64,000 nucleotides of DNA from Hydractinia symbiolongicarpus (lineage: Eukaryota; Cnidaria; Hydrozoa; Anthoathecata; Hydractiniidae): positions 9,610,001-9,674,000 of the forward strand of contig NC_079879.1 of NCBI RefSeq assembly GCF_029227915.1, in the 5' to 3' direction. The position numbers and the translations under genes are program-made. Numbering within the stretch: the stretch's first letter is position 1; each line of letters opens with the position of its first letter. The notes beneath the pieces were generated by a model, which was not told the DNA's origin, ran no database searches, and saw nothing but the letters and a program-made list of their open reading frames with translations. Positions 1 through 13,468 of this stretch are shown in pieces.

Positions 1-895
1 TATCACACAAAAACACTTCAGCATAAACTAATTTTCTTCCTCCACAAAAATGTTGATATTATGCTTACTGCAATGGTTTCGTTCACTTTCGATTGTTAAG
101 GGTACAGGTAAAAGCTCATTTGATTTACTTAATTAATTCCATGGAGCAGGGAGCAGGTGGTTATCTTTAAATTAACAAAAAAAAATTTTGCTATGCAAAA
201 AATTCCTATATGCCCATGGTCTCTACATGGCTATAGTCCCCCCCCTGGCCCCCCGGTAGCGTGGGCCCTGGACTTGTTTGCACAGTGCTAAATTGCACTA
301 AATTATTAGACTATAAAAAGTCACAAAAACAAAATAATATTTAACATACATAATATATGATGGATGAATTATAGATGGAACTTCCACAATCAACTAAATG
401 AGAAAATAAAACTTGGAATGGATTGGAATGCAATTTACCTGCCTGCTTTATGTACATTTCTGCATTCTTGCCCACAATTGCAAGGTGTCTATATCAATTA
501 GAAAGGCTTTCACTGTCTGTCCCTTACATAGAAATTTTTTGTTAATTTTTATTCTACTGTGGCGCATGTCTAAAATAATTTCCTACCTGGATATAAAACC
601 TGCCTGAAAATATGTATTTAGCGAAGTATTTTAGGCTTAAACTTATGTCTAAAAATTAAAAGCAAATGATTGAAATGAATGACACAGACTTTTAGTTATA
701 AATAGTAGTTTTTTGTTATGTTAAAAACACACATGGGAATGTAATGGAATGTGCATACCCCCATATAGGAATGTGATACATAAAAGAAAATACTGAATGT
801 AAGAAGACAATAGATTTCCAGCTATGATCTTCTATAATTTTGATTTATAAGAATGGCAAATGTTTTAAATGTGATGTTAAAAAAATTTTTTCTAG
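1..895. other. Leading non-coding stretch (probable intron or upstream of ARFGEF3)
   Basis: I see no convincing exon here. The first ARFGEF3 exon in the window (896) opens with two bases that finish a codon begun upstream, and about 45-50 N-terminal residues expected for the family are not found, so this is probably the end of an intron whose 5' exon lies outside the window. A C-rich patch (about 239-254) is the only compositional oddity. Confidence 0.5.
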
Positions 896-3800
896 AATAT
901 TTGGATGATTGGGCTAATAATCGACGAATTGAACCATATCAATTGAGGTATATTTTTGCTTGTTATTAATAAAGTTTAAAATCCACCTTGTTGTTAAAAT
1001 CAACATTTTCATAAATGGTCAAATAAACGCTCTGGGCATGTATTTAATTTTGAATGAATAAGTGGGCATTTCGACAGGCAATAATTACAGACTATATGTA
1101 GATATATATAGACTAAGGTGTTATTGGAGCATATACAAAATACTTCTGCTCTTTATTTTTAGAGAGACATGCTTTCTTCCATTCAAAATAGCCCTTGAAT
1201 CCAGATCTGCAAAACTGGCAACATTGGCTGTCAGTGGACTTCAGGTAATACTTTATTTATTTTTGGTTTTTATTTTATATTATTAATTTGATAATTGCTA
1301 TTCGATTGTATACATGTAAAGTTATTATTTCATACAGAAATTATTATCCGATGAACGATTTCATTCAAATGGTCACAATGAGAAAGTTGAATATCAGTTC
1401 CCAGTGCAATTTTTTAATGCAGTTGTGTCAACACCATCTCTCTCAGATGAAGTACAAGTGGAAGTCATGAAGGTTGCTACATTGTTTTAACTCTTTAATA
1501 ATATTAAGATATAAGAATACAATTAGAACCATAATGTGAACTAAATCTTAGACCTTCCTGCACCATCGGGTCTCACTCTGTCTTAGACGTGTCGGTTCTG
1601 TCTGCTCCGCATAAATTCAACAGACCAATCACCTATTTAAAAATCCACCTAATTTAGGAGTCCAAAAAAGTTGATATTTGTTAATGGCATATAGTTGTAG
1701 AAATACAAAGTAAATTTGTTTCTCCTATTTCATCATATAATTTAATGTAGCTGTTGCTGTTAATAACATCTTCAGAGTCCTGTGAGGTTCATGATGACTA
1801 TCTCATTAAGATTGCAGAGGTAAAGATTTGTTTAGTTATCCTATAATAATCAGAATTATATATCTTATAGTTAATAAAGCTAATAAAAAGCAGCTAATAA
1901 AGTATATGTATATAATTTGTCATGCTATCCTCTTTTTCTTTATTTACATATATAAAAATTACTTTCTATTCTTTCTTTTCTTGGGAATTTCTTATTAACA
2001 AAATGATCACTTGTCACACAAAATGATAAATTGCAAATATTTAAATACTAATGTGCAGGTGTACTTATACTGGAATACTGAAGTTCTTGTCTGAAAAAGC
2101 TGGTTCTTTTTTCCTCTTTATATACAAATTTTCCTTAATTGTAACATTACAGAATGGTAGGAAAAGTGAAAAAGTTGTTCATATATATAAAATAATTATA
2201 CTCACTTCATTGCTCTCACATCACTGCCCTTCAATAAATAGCACTGTTAAAATTAAATGTTGTCCCTGCATAGCGAACAAACCAGAAGATTTATAATTAA
2301 TAACTTAATAAAATATAGTTACCAGTCCTAAAAATATGATTGTTTCTTTATATAATGGTTATACATATTTGTTTTTTATTCACCTCAGGTTTGCATTGAA
2401 ACATACGTTCGAGCTCATCAAAGCCAAACTAAAACAGCATGTCGTGCAACGCTAACACAAATGTTAAGTTCTTTATGTCATCGTTTGCAAGACAGTTCTG
2501 TAAGTGCACGTTTAAGTTTTATCCAGTAGCTTTTTACATTTCATCTTATTAAAGATGCTTTCATATTTTCTTTCTAATAGCACCAGAAAACATTAATTAT
2601 GAGAAAACGTAAGTCTCTTGTTTGTCTGTGTTTGTTGCTTTACAAAATTTTATTATTGTAAATAATGTTTGCTACATGTTGTTTATATTTGTTTACATGT
2701 GTTAATTAATTTTTTCTTGCAATCATAGATTTTGATAATTACGGAGCAGATCAAACAAAGCTGTTAAGTCAAGATGTAGTATCTCTTCTGAAATATTTTA
2801 GCATGAAACTTCAATCTTTTTCATCGTAAGTGATTTTGAGTTTTTGATTGAGCTGTCTGTTTTTTTAATATTATGCAGTCATACACAAAGTTTATTTGAG
2901 TTTTAAAATCTTTGACATTCCACCTTTCAAACTCGAATGCACTGATTTATCCATATTAAAACCGTATACGTCTGTCTCTTACGCAAAATGGTAGTGTAGC
3001 TGCACAAGTAGCAAGGCAGTATAAAAAGCAGGGGCTAACAACTAGTAATGATACAATTTGACAATTTGTCCAAAGGTTGCAACGGTAATTCAAGGTTATT
3101 TTTTACAATTTTTTATCTCTTCAGGACAACGCAACAAAGTAATGCTCTGGCTTTGTACTTGGAATCTGTACAAGTTATGTTGTTAAATCTGTCCAAGTCA
3201 ATGCAGCAAGATAGAGAATTTGTAAATTTAGTTTGGTAAATCACTATTTTGTTTTTAATCAGTAGGATATAACAAAATTTAAAAATGTTGTGTCAAGTAC
3301 CTTACAGTTGTTATACATTTTCATCATATTTTGAACAGGCAAATTTTATGCCCATCCTTAATCCAATTGCTTGGCTCACCATCTGCAGATGTGAATACTA
3401 GAGGTAAACCTGTCGGGTACAGTGGCTTTCCAGACGAAGGTAGAGGTGCACGTGGTGGGAATAACAAAGGTGGTAAATACCCAACTCCTCTTATTGCTCG
3501 CACAATATATGCTATTGCAGGAGAACTGGTTCGTTTGGTTGGTACAATGCAATCTTTGAGACCCACACTTGAATCTCTGTTCCATCGCATAATTCTATAT
3601 CCTCCATCACACCACAGAATAGAAGCTTTAAAAATAATTAAAGAGGTATGTATTACATAGTTTTAAAGTTCTTATCCCAGAATTTATATTTAAGACATTT
3701 TTTACATTTACTGATACTATATTTTTTACCAACAGTTGCTTGGAAGCCCACAAAGAATTTACGATTTGGCAGGTCCAACAAAAAATGACCGAATACCTGG

Positions 3801-6800
3801 CACACCTGAGTCACCAACTGAACAACGAAAAACGGATTTGGATTTATTCAGATTGTAAGTAAAATTATAAAAATAAAATTAGCAATAAAATCCTCAAAAT
3901 TTTGTAGTTCTTACTCAGAAAATGCACATCACACTTCCTATATGTTATTCTGTATAACAATTTTTTTGTATCAAAAAAATAATGCTCCATTTTGTTTGTA
4001 GAATAATGGATGGCATCCAAGACTCATGCCATCATAATGAAGCAACAGTTTCAAGTGCAAGTGTGGCTTGTGTTGTTGCTCTTCTTGGAACTCTCGAAGA
4101 TTTAAGTAATGGTGGTGGCCTTTCTGATGATCAAATAGAGAAATTAACCAAGGTAAAAGAACCTGATAATTGGATGGAATTGTATGGGAAGGCTGTTCCA
4201 TATGATGATGGCTCAAATCTTCATGGACCGTCTTTGAAATGTGGAAACTTGGAAGGTTCAGATACAGAAAGTGATAGTGAACTTGATGAAAAACCGGACA
4301 AACCTAAACATATAAGATGGCAGATGGATTATGTTGAACACGATCAAATGCTAGGTATAATTTTGTTATCAACAATATGCTGCGAAATTAACTGAGCATG
4401 GATTTATTAGACTTATATTCTTGCAATCATGTGGTATATAGGCACTAAATGATGAAGATAAAATTTTTAGTAAACTTGGGGAAGTCATATTTCCTGTATG
4501 TAAGCTACAAATTTGTGAAATTAAAAACAAATACAAAATTTTTTGAAAAATTATACCAAACTCTGGTCATTACCTGATATGTGGAATTTTTATTATTCCT
4601 TTATATATTCACTTTTCAGAAAGTGACGATGAGTCAGGTGGTAACATGATGACACCAAAAACAGTGACATGGGCACCTGAACATGAAGAAAGAATAATTG
4701 AGAGTTATTCAACCAGTCCGAATAACAAAGGAAGGTTGAAACCAGGTAATTTTTTTTGAAAGGATTCAAATTATTTAAGAACTTCATCAAAAATTCATTC
4801 GAATTTTGCTGAAATAAAGTTACTATTGAATTTTGTTTTTATCGCTTTCTCTTTCTTTGTTACCTGCTAATTTATTATATTTTTTTAGATACATCAAGAC
4901 GATCGTGCATTCCAAAGCCAAAATTACATTACTCTGGGATAAAGTCTAGAACAGATTCTGGTCTTAAGTCCAAATCAAAACGTGGTTCACAAAGAGATTA
5001 CTTAAGCTCGAGCAAAGTACAACGCTCCTACTCTGCTGTTGATTTAAAACCCAGAAATGTACGTAGTACAATGCCAGTAATAAAACACCCATTGAGGAGA
5101 ACAAACTCATACTCAAGTTTAGAAATCAAGAAAAAGGACATATTTAAAGCTGAAGATATTAAAGTAGACTTTGCATTTTTTGATAAGTTTCGGAAAACCT
5201 CGCACTCACGTAAAGCAGGGCATAACAAAAAGAAAGAGCATACGTTTGCGTTTGGAGGACTTCGAAGAAGAAATTCAAAAAGTGGGTCCGAATCACCCAT
5301 GACTGATGAAGGTTTAAAATCTCCCAAACCCATCTTACGAAGAAGCAGTTCTTTTAAGGATGACGACAAAATGAACTCGAAAGACAAACCAGCGACTGAT
5401 CATCAAGAGAGCAGACAGATTCCACGTTTGAAAGATTTGAGAAATCAACAAGGTTCTCCCTCCAAAGAAACCACTATTAATGGCATTCCACTTAGTAGGT
5501 TACATCGACAAAAACCAAGCCCGAAAACACATAAACCGAAATCTAAACCCAAAATCGTTAAACCCGAACCAGAAGAACCAAAAATAGAACCAGAGAAATC
5601 TGTTGAGGAATGTGAAAAAGAAGGAGCCAGAAATTTTGCGCGATGTTTGCTTGGTATATTACCTTCAGTTTTAGCAGCCACAGAGCCATCAGTGGCCGAT
5701 GAAGCGTTACAACAATTTGCTTCGGACGTTTGTGAAGCTGTTTCATGTATGACTTTAAAACGCAAGAACGTTCCAAACTTTGGAACTGTGCGAACGCATG
5801 AAATAAGTTCCAACGAAGTTGAAACTGAAAAGGACCCTTCTCTGAATGCTGATGGTGTGTACAAGACAGTCTATGCAACGTTAAAACTCAGTTATACTCT
5901 TAACACGTCTGGATATTATAAGAAGAGAGGTGTGACTATACCACTAGCACAGGTAGGAAAGATTAATCTTACATTTGATGCTTCTTTCTTGAATCCGGAC
6001 GACTCTTGGGGTCGGACCATGCAGACCACTCTAACGGTGGCATCTTGCGAACCACTCTAAGAGTCGGATCTTGCAAACCACTCTAAGGGTCAGCTCTTGC
6101 GAATCACTCTTAGAGTCAGACCTTGCGCACCACTCTTAGGGTCAGATCTTGCGGACCACTCTAAGGATCAAGTCTTGCTTGTTTTATCAAACTGCATAAC
6201 TTTTAAATACAAAGCGTATTTTTAAGAACAAGCCTATTATTTGTTGCAATTTAAAAACTAAACAGGACAGAATTGAAATTACCAATTTTGAAGTTAGTTG
6301 ATTTCATAGTTTCTAACGCCACACGGACGACAATCTTCAGTTATCTGATATAAAGAAAATGTGTTAAACGCACCAAGGGAACTGAAAGATTAAATTCAAT
6401 ACAGAATCAAGTCAAATCAACAACGAGCAAATAAATGATTTTTCTCTATCCTTATTTAGATTCTCTTAAATGGGTGTATTATTGACTCTTTTTCTTAGGA
6501 TCAATTTATCGATTCGATCATATCTTCCGGCGTGAAAGTGCGACTATCGAAGATATGGTTGCGAGAAGTGTATCGTCTCGTTATCACTTACGATATTTTG
6601 TCGAAAGCTGGTTACAAATCAAATTCCAACGAAACGAATCGCGCACTGGTAGGATTGCTATCAGAAAGCATTTATACGCACCATCCAAGCCGGTTGAAAG
6701 AGTCGAACGTGTCGCCAGTTAAGGGTGAAACAGATTTTACGATGCCGGCGAAACGAGAAGGGACGAAATTTGCGCGGAGGCTGTTGTTATGCACTTGGGA

Positions 6801-9800
6801 CCAAGCCTTAGAAGTGCTGGCTGTAGCGCTTGATACAACAACGAAAATTATCGGTAACGTTATTACGCGACTAGTTTTTTCGTTGGTACTGACTTTTAAA
6901 GAAAGTATTAGAATGTGTATGAGTATGAGAAGAAAAATACTTCCATTAAAAGTAATTTGTTCTAAAGGGGACTTCCACATCGTAACAAGTTAGGGCATCT
7001 TTTGCATCCTGAAAGGTAATATCTGCACTTTGAGAACTTTGTAAATACCTCCATGGTCACACCTTCGCGCTTGATATTAAACAATTATCGTTTGGGACTG
7101 CTGACAATTTTGGCTAGACTCAGAACATTGAAGGTGAATGCAATGAATTGTTCTGTATAACTGACGTATTTTACTTTTTTTATTAGCTGGAAATGGTTCT
7201 GTGGGATTGGCCATGATGTTAGGAAGCAACAACGACTCGCCAGTTGCTAGAAAACATTTATCACGTGACCGAGACATGGTTTGCTTGAGTCTTGACGGTT
7301 TCAGAAGAGCGGCAAGATTATGTTGCACTCTGGGTAATTTAGAAATACTTCCGTTTCTGTGAATCTATCACACACTGTTGCAAGACAAAAAAATTTTATT
7401 TATGCAAATTTGGTTTGCCTATAAAAGTTTTCCTATTTCCCTTTAGATATACAATCGCGTTGCGACATGATTTTGTCTCGATTAGCTGTTGCCTCTTGTG
7501 GCGATTTTTTCAATGATAAAAAATATCGCTCGCAAGGTGTGATGGGATCTGTTCGATTGCACGCTGCGCACGTGTTAAGTATGGATGCTTTGCTGGCAGC
7601 TGGGTTGGAGTTGGGTAGTAATGCTCCACAATCATGGATGCATGTCTTCAGGTAGGTGATGCTGTATTAATTAACAAAAAAGCGTGTAATATAAGGACGA
7701 ACGACCCCGTGGATTTTACCACGGATAACGACTAGTCTCATTAATAATAGCCGTCGTCTGTTTGTGTGCCCGCGAAAGCTACGTCCTGTTACGGAAACAC
7801 GAAATGCGATATATAAAGGACGCGCGACCCCGTGGATTTTTTCATGGGTAAACGACTAGTCTATATTATAATACCCGTATACGTCTGTTTGTCTGTCACG
7901 CAAAATGGTACCGCAAGTTAAGAAACACACGTAATGAGGTATTAAAAGGACGGGCGAACCCGCGGATTTTTCCACTGGTCATCGACTAGTTTTAAATAAT
8001 ACCAGAGAAAAGACGCAATTTTTACAAAGTATATATGTCTTCTTATCGTCTGCATTTTGTATTTTTTTTAGATGCTGTATGTATATCTCCCATCTTGAAC
8101 ATGCATCATTTAACTCGAGTGAAACATCATCCGTGTCATCCTCCACGCAGAATGCAGCTGCGATCGCCGCATCGCCTATGTCAGACGTGTTGAGTATAGC
8201 CGATAGTGACATGTCAATCGATAGCACTATGAAGACAGAAAAACCAACTCCTGGAATGAATGGCGTTTTAACAGCGGAAGACGCATGCCGGGCAGTGTAC
8301 GCCCTGTCAAGTGCTGTTGATAATTTATTTGACATGGCCGCCACAACTTTACCGATTCGTGCATTTCGTGCGTTTTTACATGCACTCACGGAAGCTTCGC
8401 ATCAACAACTGTATGGGAAAGAAAACAGGTTTATAAATTTTGATACGTCTTCTCCGCAAGATAATGATACTATTCAGCAACAAATGATCACAATGAATAC
8501 ACTGCATCTCTACCATATTTGTGATGTCATGCTACGATGTGCACGAAATAATAACCGTCCGCTAATTCACGTAATGGAAGCGTGGTCAATTATCTCGTCT
8601 CACTTGATCGAGGTATGATTTTGTGCCCCCTGGAACGATTCTATTTACTGTTCATTTTAAGGTTTTTATATCACAGAATTTTTTATTTCTTTTCAGGCTG
8701 CTTATCATAAGGCTAGACATGTATCCAAGGTCGCACTTACCTCGATTCATGATATACTAAGTGAGATGTTAAAACGACGATCAGAGCTTCCTCATTTTTG
8801 GTTTTACGATTCTTTGTTTAAACCGTTTAATACGTTGATGGGTTTAGATGTGTGTGACAATGAGATACAAGATCAGGTAATGGTGCTTTTTAAACCGCGA
8901 TAAACGTTTTTTTTAAAACTGACTGATCCTGAGAAATAGAAGGCATTTTCCTAACATAGAATGCCCGTCCCGTTTATTTATTTATTCTTATTACTATTCT
9001 TTTGCCTTATTCCAGATGTTATAATCTATTTTAGATTAACGAATAAAAAATCGTTTGCACGAAAAAGTTTTCGCTGAGAAAGATATGTTTTCTTCATTGT
9101 GTTTTGATATTTTTAGATTCTTTACACCCTCTATGAATTAGTTGAGGGTTTTAGTCAGTCGTTAAAATCTGGATGGAGGTCGTTGTTCGGTGCATTGAGC
9201 AACACGAAAATTTACAATAGGCATGCCATCGAAGAGTTTAACGATTGTGAGCAAAGACGCAAACTGGTGTTTAACATAATTGAGAATTTTGTCAATGTTA
9301 AAAGCACGAATGTTTTTTCATCCGCTGTTGTGAGCGCCATCTTGTGTTTGTTGAAGTTCTTGCGAGGCGGAAATACAGCAGATGAAGACGATTCATTTGA
9401 ACTAACTCACTACGCCCAAAGCGATGATCGGAGTGAGACGGACAGTAGCATAAGCGAAGTGCCGTCGGAAAGTGAATTATGTGAACCAACACTCAACGTC
9501 TTGTCGCAAATTTCGAAACGTCTTTCGAACATCTACATTCAACCCTCCAGCGCTATCTTCTATGGCTCTTATTCCATCTTGCTCGTTAATATGGCGGAAT
9601 CACAAGGAAAGGTCTGGGACGACTCTTGGTCACAAAGTTCAAGCACTCTATCTGGCACGTTGAGCCCTGATAACGAGAATAAAAACCATCCCTCTCACAC
9701 TGCTAGTTCCATCGTTGCTATAGACGACACTGGTATTCTAAGGGTATGGTTTTTACTGCTGGAAGGATTAACAACCAACGTGACGACAAGTCCAAAGAAA

Positions 9801-12378
9801 TTTCAACCAATGATTATCGAGCTATTATTCGAAATACTACGCTCAATTACAACTGTTCCTGGTCCTCATTTTTCTATGTTTGTTATCTCGAACTTGGTAT
9901 TACCCATGTTGCATTGCTGGGTTCAAAGAGGTTCTCGTAAAAAGTCGTACTGGGATAGCACACTGAATAATTTCAAGCATGCATGTGGGCTAGCAACTCA
10001 GCTGGTTGTAGAAGAGATTGGACATTTTCTTAGTGTTGAAGGTAAAATAGAGTCTTTTAGAGTTACCTTAGAAGGCCAAACTGCAATGGAGTACGACTGT
10101 TAAATGAGTTTTATTTATATTTACTGAGGAATTCTTCCAACATAGGTTACCATGCAGCCTTTAAGCATGCAGTGAAGATGACCAGATTAATTTGAAGAAA
10201 TAGATTGTAGTTTAATTTTTTTTGTATCTTTTAGGCGCTACAGATTGTGTTCCAGTAATGTTGAAGCAGTTACTCGATCTGTTTCATGAGTGTATTTCCC
10301 AGCCTATCGAAACTATTGCTAGGCTTGGCTGTTCGTGTTTAAGGTGAGTGTCACATTGTGACTTCATCCATTCATTCACTCGTGCATTTATTCATTCCTG
10401 CATTTATTCATTCATTCGTTCATTCATTCATTTCTGTGAAAGAAATCTATATATTACAGTGAAAATACGTGTCTATTCAAATAATATTAATTTCATTCAA
10501 TGAAAAAAAAGTAAACCATTTTTAAGGGTAGTTTAGTTTAGCACTAGCTTTGTTTTTGCATTTTAGACATTTACTTCTTTCTGCCGGCCCTCAATTTTCA
10601 GAAGAACTTTGGCATATTCTGTGTAAAGGAATCACGAAGATAATAGAATCGACACTTTCATATGCCAGAGAATTGTGCTCGTGTTTTCAAAGTGGTTCCA
10701 CCAGCGTAAGTGGAGATAATGGAATGGTGGTAAAGATCGTTGCGAGAAGAGATGTGACTCCACTAGAAAATGTCAGACTGATGCAAATTGCAGAACAGGT
10801 ATACGCTAATTAACGGAACAACATGGAATCTAAAGGGATATGCATATATTTTTTATAACGAGTTAGATTTAGAAGAGACGATGCTCAGGAAAGGAAGAAG
10901 TAAAGCATCATTGATACATTCTCTGACAATAATCTTATTTGCTTTAGGTATTTTTGTTGGAATCGCAAATCAGTGCATCATCGCCATGGTCTGAAACTGC
11001 ATTAGATGAGGATGACAATCGATCTTATATTTTTGTCATTTCCACGTCTGATGAAACTGATAGTACAAAAATAAGGTAAAATTATTATCACATTAAGTTT
11101 TTTTTCCCTTAAAAATATAAAATTTTAAAATAGACAAAAGTAACTTAAGCCACAATGGGTTTCGAAGGGTTTTCTTGATATTTACAACAAGATTTGTTTG
11201 CCGTCGTACAAGTGTGATTGGTAAAATCGTTTGGCAAACAGCAAATGCAAATTTCATGTTAGGTTTAAGTTCATAGCTATTGTATGTGTGTTCCAATAAA
11301 ATATTGCACTTGTTATAGAATCACCTTCCGTGCATTGACAGTCAGCTTATTAGCCAATCAGATCTTGGTACAGATGCTTGGTTCCATGCTTCTGGAAAGT
11401 GCTGAGTCAGTTCGTGGGTCTATTCTATCAACGATAACCGAATCAGGTTTAATCAAAAGAAATAATGAGGATAGTTCGTTACCAGGACTCTTATGTTATT
11501 TATCACCGATAAATCTTGGAATCTTGTTTGACTGTCTCATGGAATCATACAGCATCGCGAACGAGTATAATGTTCGTCCAGGATTACGTTCACTCGTCCA
11601 AAAACTTGCGCGCTTTTCAACACCATCCAATTTACTCCGACAGTCCATAACATCTTTTGCATTTTATTTGAATACTTTATTTCAAATTTCACGACACGAC
11701 GGAGAAAACTTTTCTATCTCGAACATTAAAAGAATTTTAACAGGCGAGAAAGTTCATTTGGAAATTAGTCCAGAAAGTCCAATGAAAATCGAGACACCAA
11801 AGTCAATACAAGGCGGGAGGTATCGTGATTTACTCAAGGGTGATGTTAATATTGATTGGATTATCCGTCGTTTATACGACGCGTGCAATCAAATCAGCGA
11901 CACGTATCAAAAACTCCATCAGTCGGATATATTTTCCGAACAGGATTCTGGGTATCAAGATGCATTCTCAGCGAGTTTTTCATCTCTTCTTAACTCGCCA
12001 CAAAAACATAACGGTACTGAAAGTTCAGAGGAAAGTTTAGACATTACTCGACTCGTTAAAGGAACTCATATTGAAAAAAGTAAATTTGTTTCTCCATTCC
12101 GTCATAAGAAACGAAATGAAACGACGGAAAGCGACGGCGACGTGAATCGGAATGCAAGGAGACGTGAAGATGAACTTTTACAGTTAGCGGCTTGGTCTCA
12201 ACTGATAATCAGTATGCTGGAGTTACTATTAGGTTTACCGACATTGCAATTTAAGACGGTGCTTCCTGCCGTCTTTCCAGCCGTGACGTCTTTAATAAAC
12301 ACTGTTCATGATCCAAAAGTTCGACAACTTGTTTGTGATGTTGTACGTCGTTGTGGTGCGATTTATGGTATTATATAA
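896..12378 (+). CDS. ARFGEF3: ARFGEF3/BIG3-like Sec7-family protein, 5' incomplete, 23 exons
   Basis: Large BIG/Sec7-family protein; in vertebrates BIG3 acts in Golgi and secretory-granule traffic. Exons read: 896-947, 1163-1244, 1338-1472, 1751-1819, 2389-2499, 2581-2608, 2729-2825, 3125-3235, 3339-3645, 3736-3854, 4002-4354, 4620-4745, 4889-5952, 6499-6853, 7187-7333, 7447-7651, 8072-8612, 8697-8876, 9117-10041, 10235-10343, 10567-10798, 10948-11075, 11319-12378. They sum to 2177 codons plus stop in one frame, close to the whole length of human BIG3 (2177 aa). Diagnostic stretches: KIALESRSAKLATLAVSGLQ (DCB region), IILYPPSHHRIEALKIIKE, MVCLSLDGFRRAARLCC, MLRCARNNNRPLIHVMEAWS, LKSGWRSLFGAL, and the C-terminal VFPAVTSL..DPKVRQLVCDVVRR. 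A Ser/Lys-rich linker fills much of the 4889 exon. The Sec7-like part (exons from 4889 and 6499) is diverged and I see no clear catalytic glutamate loop, as in vertebrate BIG3. Paralogs BIG1/2 are less likely given the BIG3-type stretches. Confidence 0.9.
2950..3045 (+). mobile_element. Degenerate Helitron-like micro-element in ARFGEF3 intron
   Basis: Begins TC after a host A, contains CCGTATACGTCTGTCTC and ACGCAAAATGGTA shared with the copies near 7.9 and 26.3 kb, and ends GGGGCTAACAACTAG followed by T. The 3' hairpin seen in the other copies is decayed. Confidence 0.5.
5999..6180. repeat. 26-bp tandem repeat, seven units, palindromic core
   Basis: Seven head-to-tail 26-bp units, for example ACCACTCTAAGAGTC followed by GGATCTTGCAA. 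Phase is kept exactly (5999, 6025, 6051, 6077, 6103, 6129, 6155). Each unit carries the near-palindrome ACTCTWAGAGT, with WAGGGT variants. The array lies in the ARFGEF3 intron just after the donor at 5953; if that donor is skipped, the frame runs into the array and stops at 6060. Confidence 0.9.
7690..7989 (+). mobile_element. Head-to-tail Helitron-like micro-elements (three 3' ends, two whole units)
   Basis: Three CTAG ends (7732-7735, 7856-7859, 7986-7989), each followed by T and each preceded by a short hairpin of the type CCCGTGG-loop-CCACGGG. Immediately after the first two CTAGs the next unit starts with TC (7736 and 7860), giving units of 124 and 130 bp joined with no spacer. This matches Helitron rules: TC at the 5' end, hairpin, CTRR at the 3' end, insertion between A and T. 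There is no coding capacity, so the copies are non-autonomous. They lie in an ARFGEF3 intron. Confidence 0.7.
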
Positions 12379-13261
12379 TTTTTATTTCATCTCAATTTTC
12401 CAACCTATCCACGGGAAAGTATTCGTACCCAAATCTGTTCTATTCCAGTAAAGGCAAGTAGCAATTTTAGATCTTTTGTATTTGTTGGAAATCTTCGCCA
12501 TGATGTAATTGTATGAAAAAAAGTGATATTAATTGCTCAATCCCAACTGTTTCATCTCCTGTGGTCTTTTTATTTAAGCACGTTTTTTTGACCAATTACT
12601 TTTTCATAAATTGGACGGCGCGTTTGCTTTTTCTAAACTAATAGTCATCGGATCAAAGCCTAATTTGTTTACTGGACAAAAAAGTCATCACATGACCAGA
12701 AAATGGATAACGTATCACAAAAGAAAAAAATGGTTTTTGATAGCTTTTACCCATTTTTATGCATTGGAAGTGGATCAATGAAAAACATGATTACGTATTT
12801 CTTTAGGCCCAAAGTAGTTTATGATGAAAATATATATTGTAAATATAAAAAATAATTTATTCGAGTTATATATGTAGTTTTGTAAAATATATACAATTAT
12901 TAATAATAATTTTTTGTTTTCTTAAAAACATGTAAACTTTCATGCAATGTGAATGTCAAAATGAAAATTATATGGAGACAGGTGAAGTGATTTAGGTTTG
13001 TGAATGTGAATATTTGACACCGTTCAGTGTAATTTTATTCACAGTGCCAATCTTTGTAGAAAACAGATTAAATTCGCCTAGCTGTATATCCCGTAGAAAA
13101 TTCACTTTCTTAAAAAGAAAGACGATCACTTCAAAGGATGTTTGATTTCGAATATTTTGTTAATGATTTCGTTGGTCCATCCTAATAGACCTTTTTTTAA
13201 ATTTATTTAACTGTCATCACGAAATCATTGTAAACACTCTCATAAAATAGGGCAGGTAACC

Positions 13262-13468
13262 GGTCCGTGGTTCGCTCCACAGCGCGGGCATGTCCAGCAA
13301 GTGTCTTTACCACAGCTACGGGTCCACCCATGCCATGTGAGGTGAAATTGGATAGGCAATGGCGGTGTATATCTAATGTTTACTTTCAGAACACAGGACC
13401 CACATTGTTAACAGTGTTTCGAACACAGAAGTGGCTAAGCTGTATAAATATTCGGAATAATAATAACA
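13262..13468 (+). mobile_element. tRNA-derived SINE, 5'-truncated copy
   Basis: Starts within the tRNA-like head at GGTCCGTGGTTCGCTCC (B-box-like) and shares the whole body with the inverted copy at 41395-41650, including GCGCGGGCATGT, CAAGTGTCTTTACYACAGCTA and ACACAGGACCCACATTG. It ends in an (AAT)n-type tail. The A box is missing here. Confidence 0.8.

Noticed and set aside
3324-3590. Minus-strand ORFs opposite the ARFGEF3 exon at 3339-3645
   Set aside because: Shadow of a well-supported exon on the plus strand.
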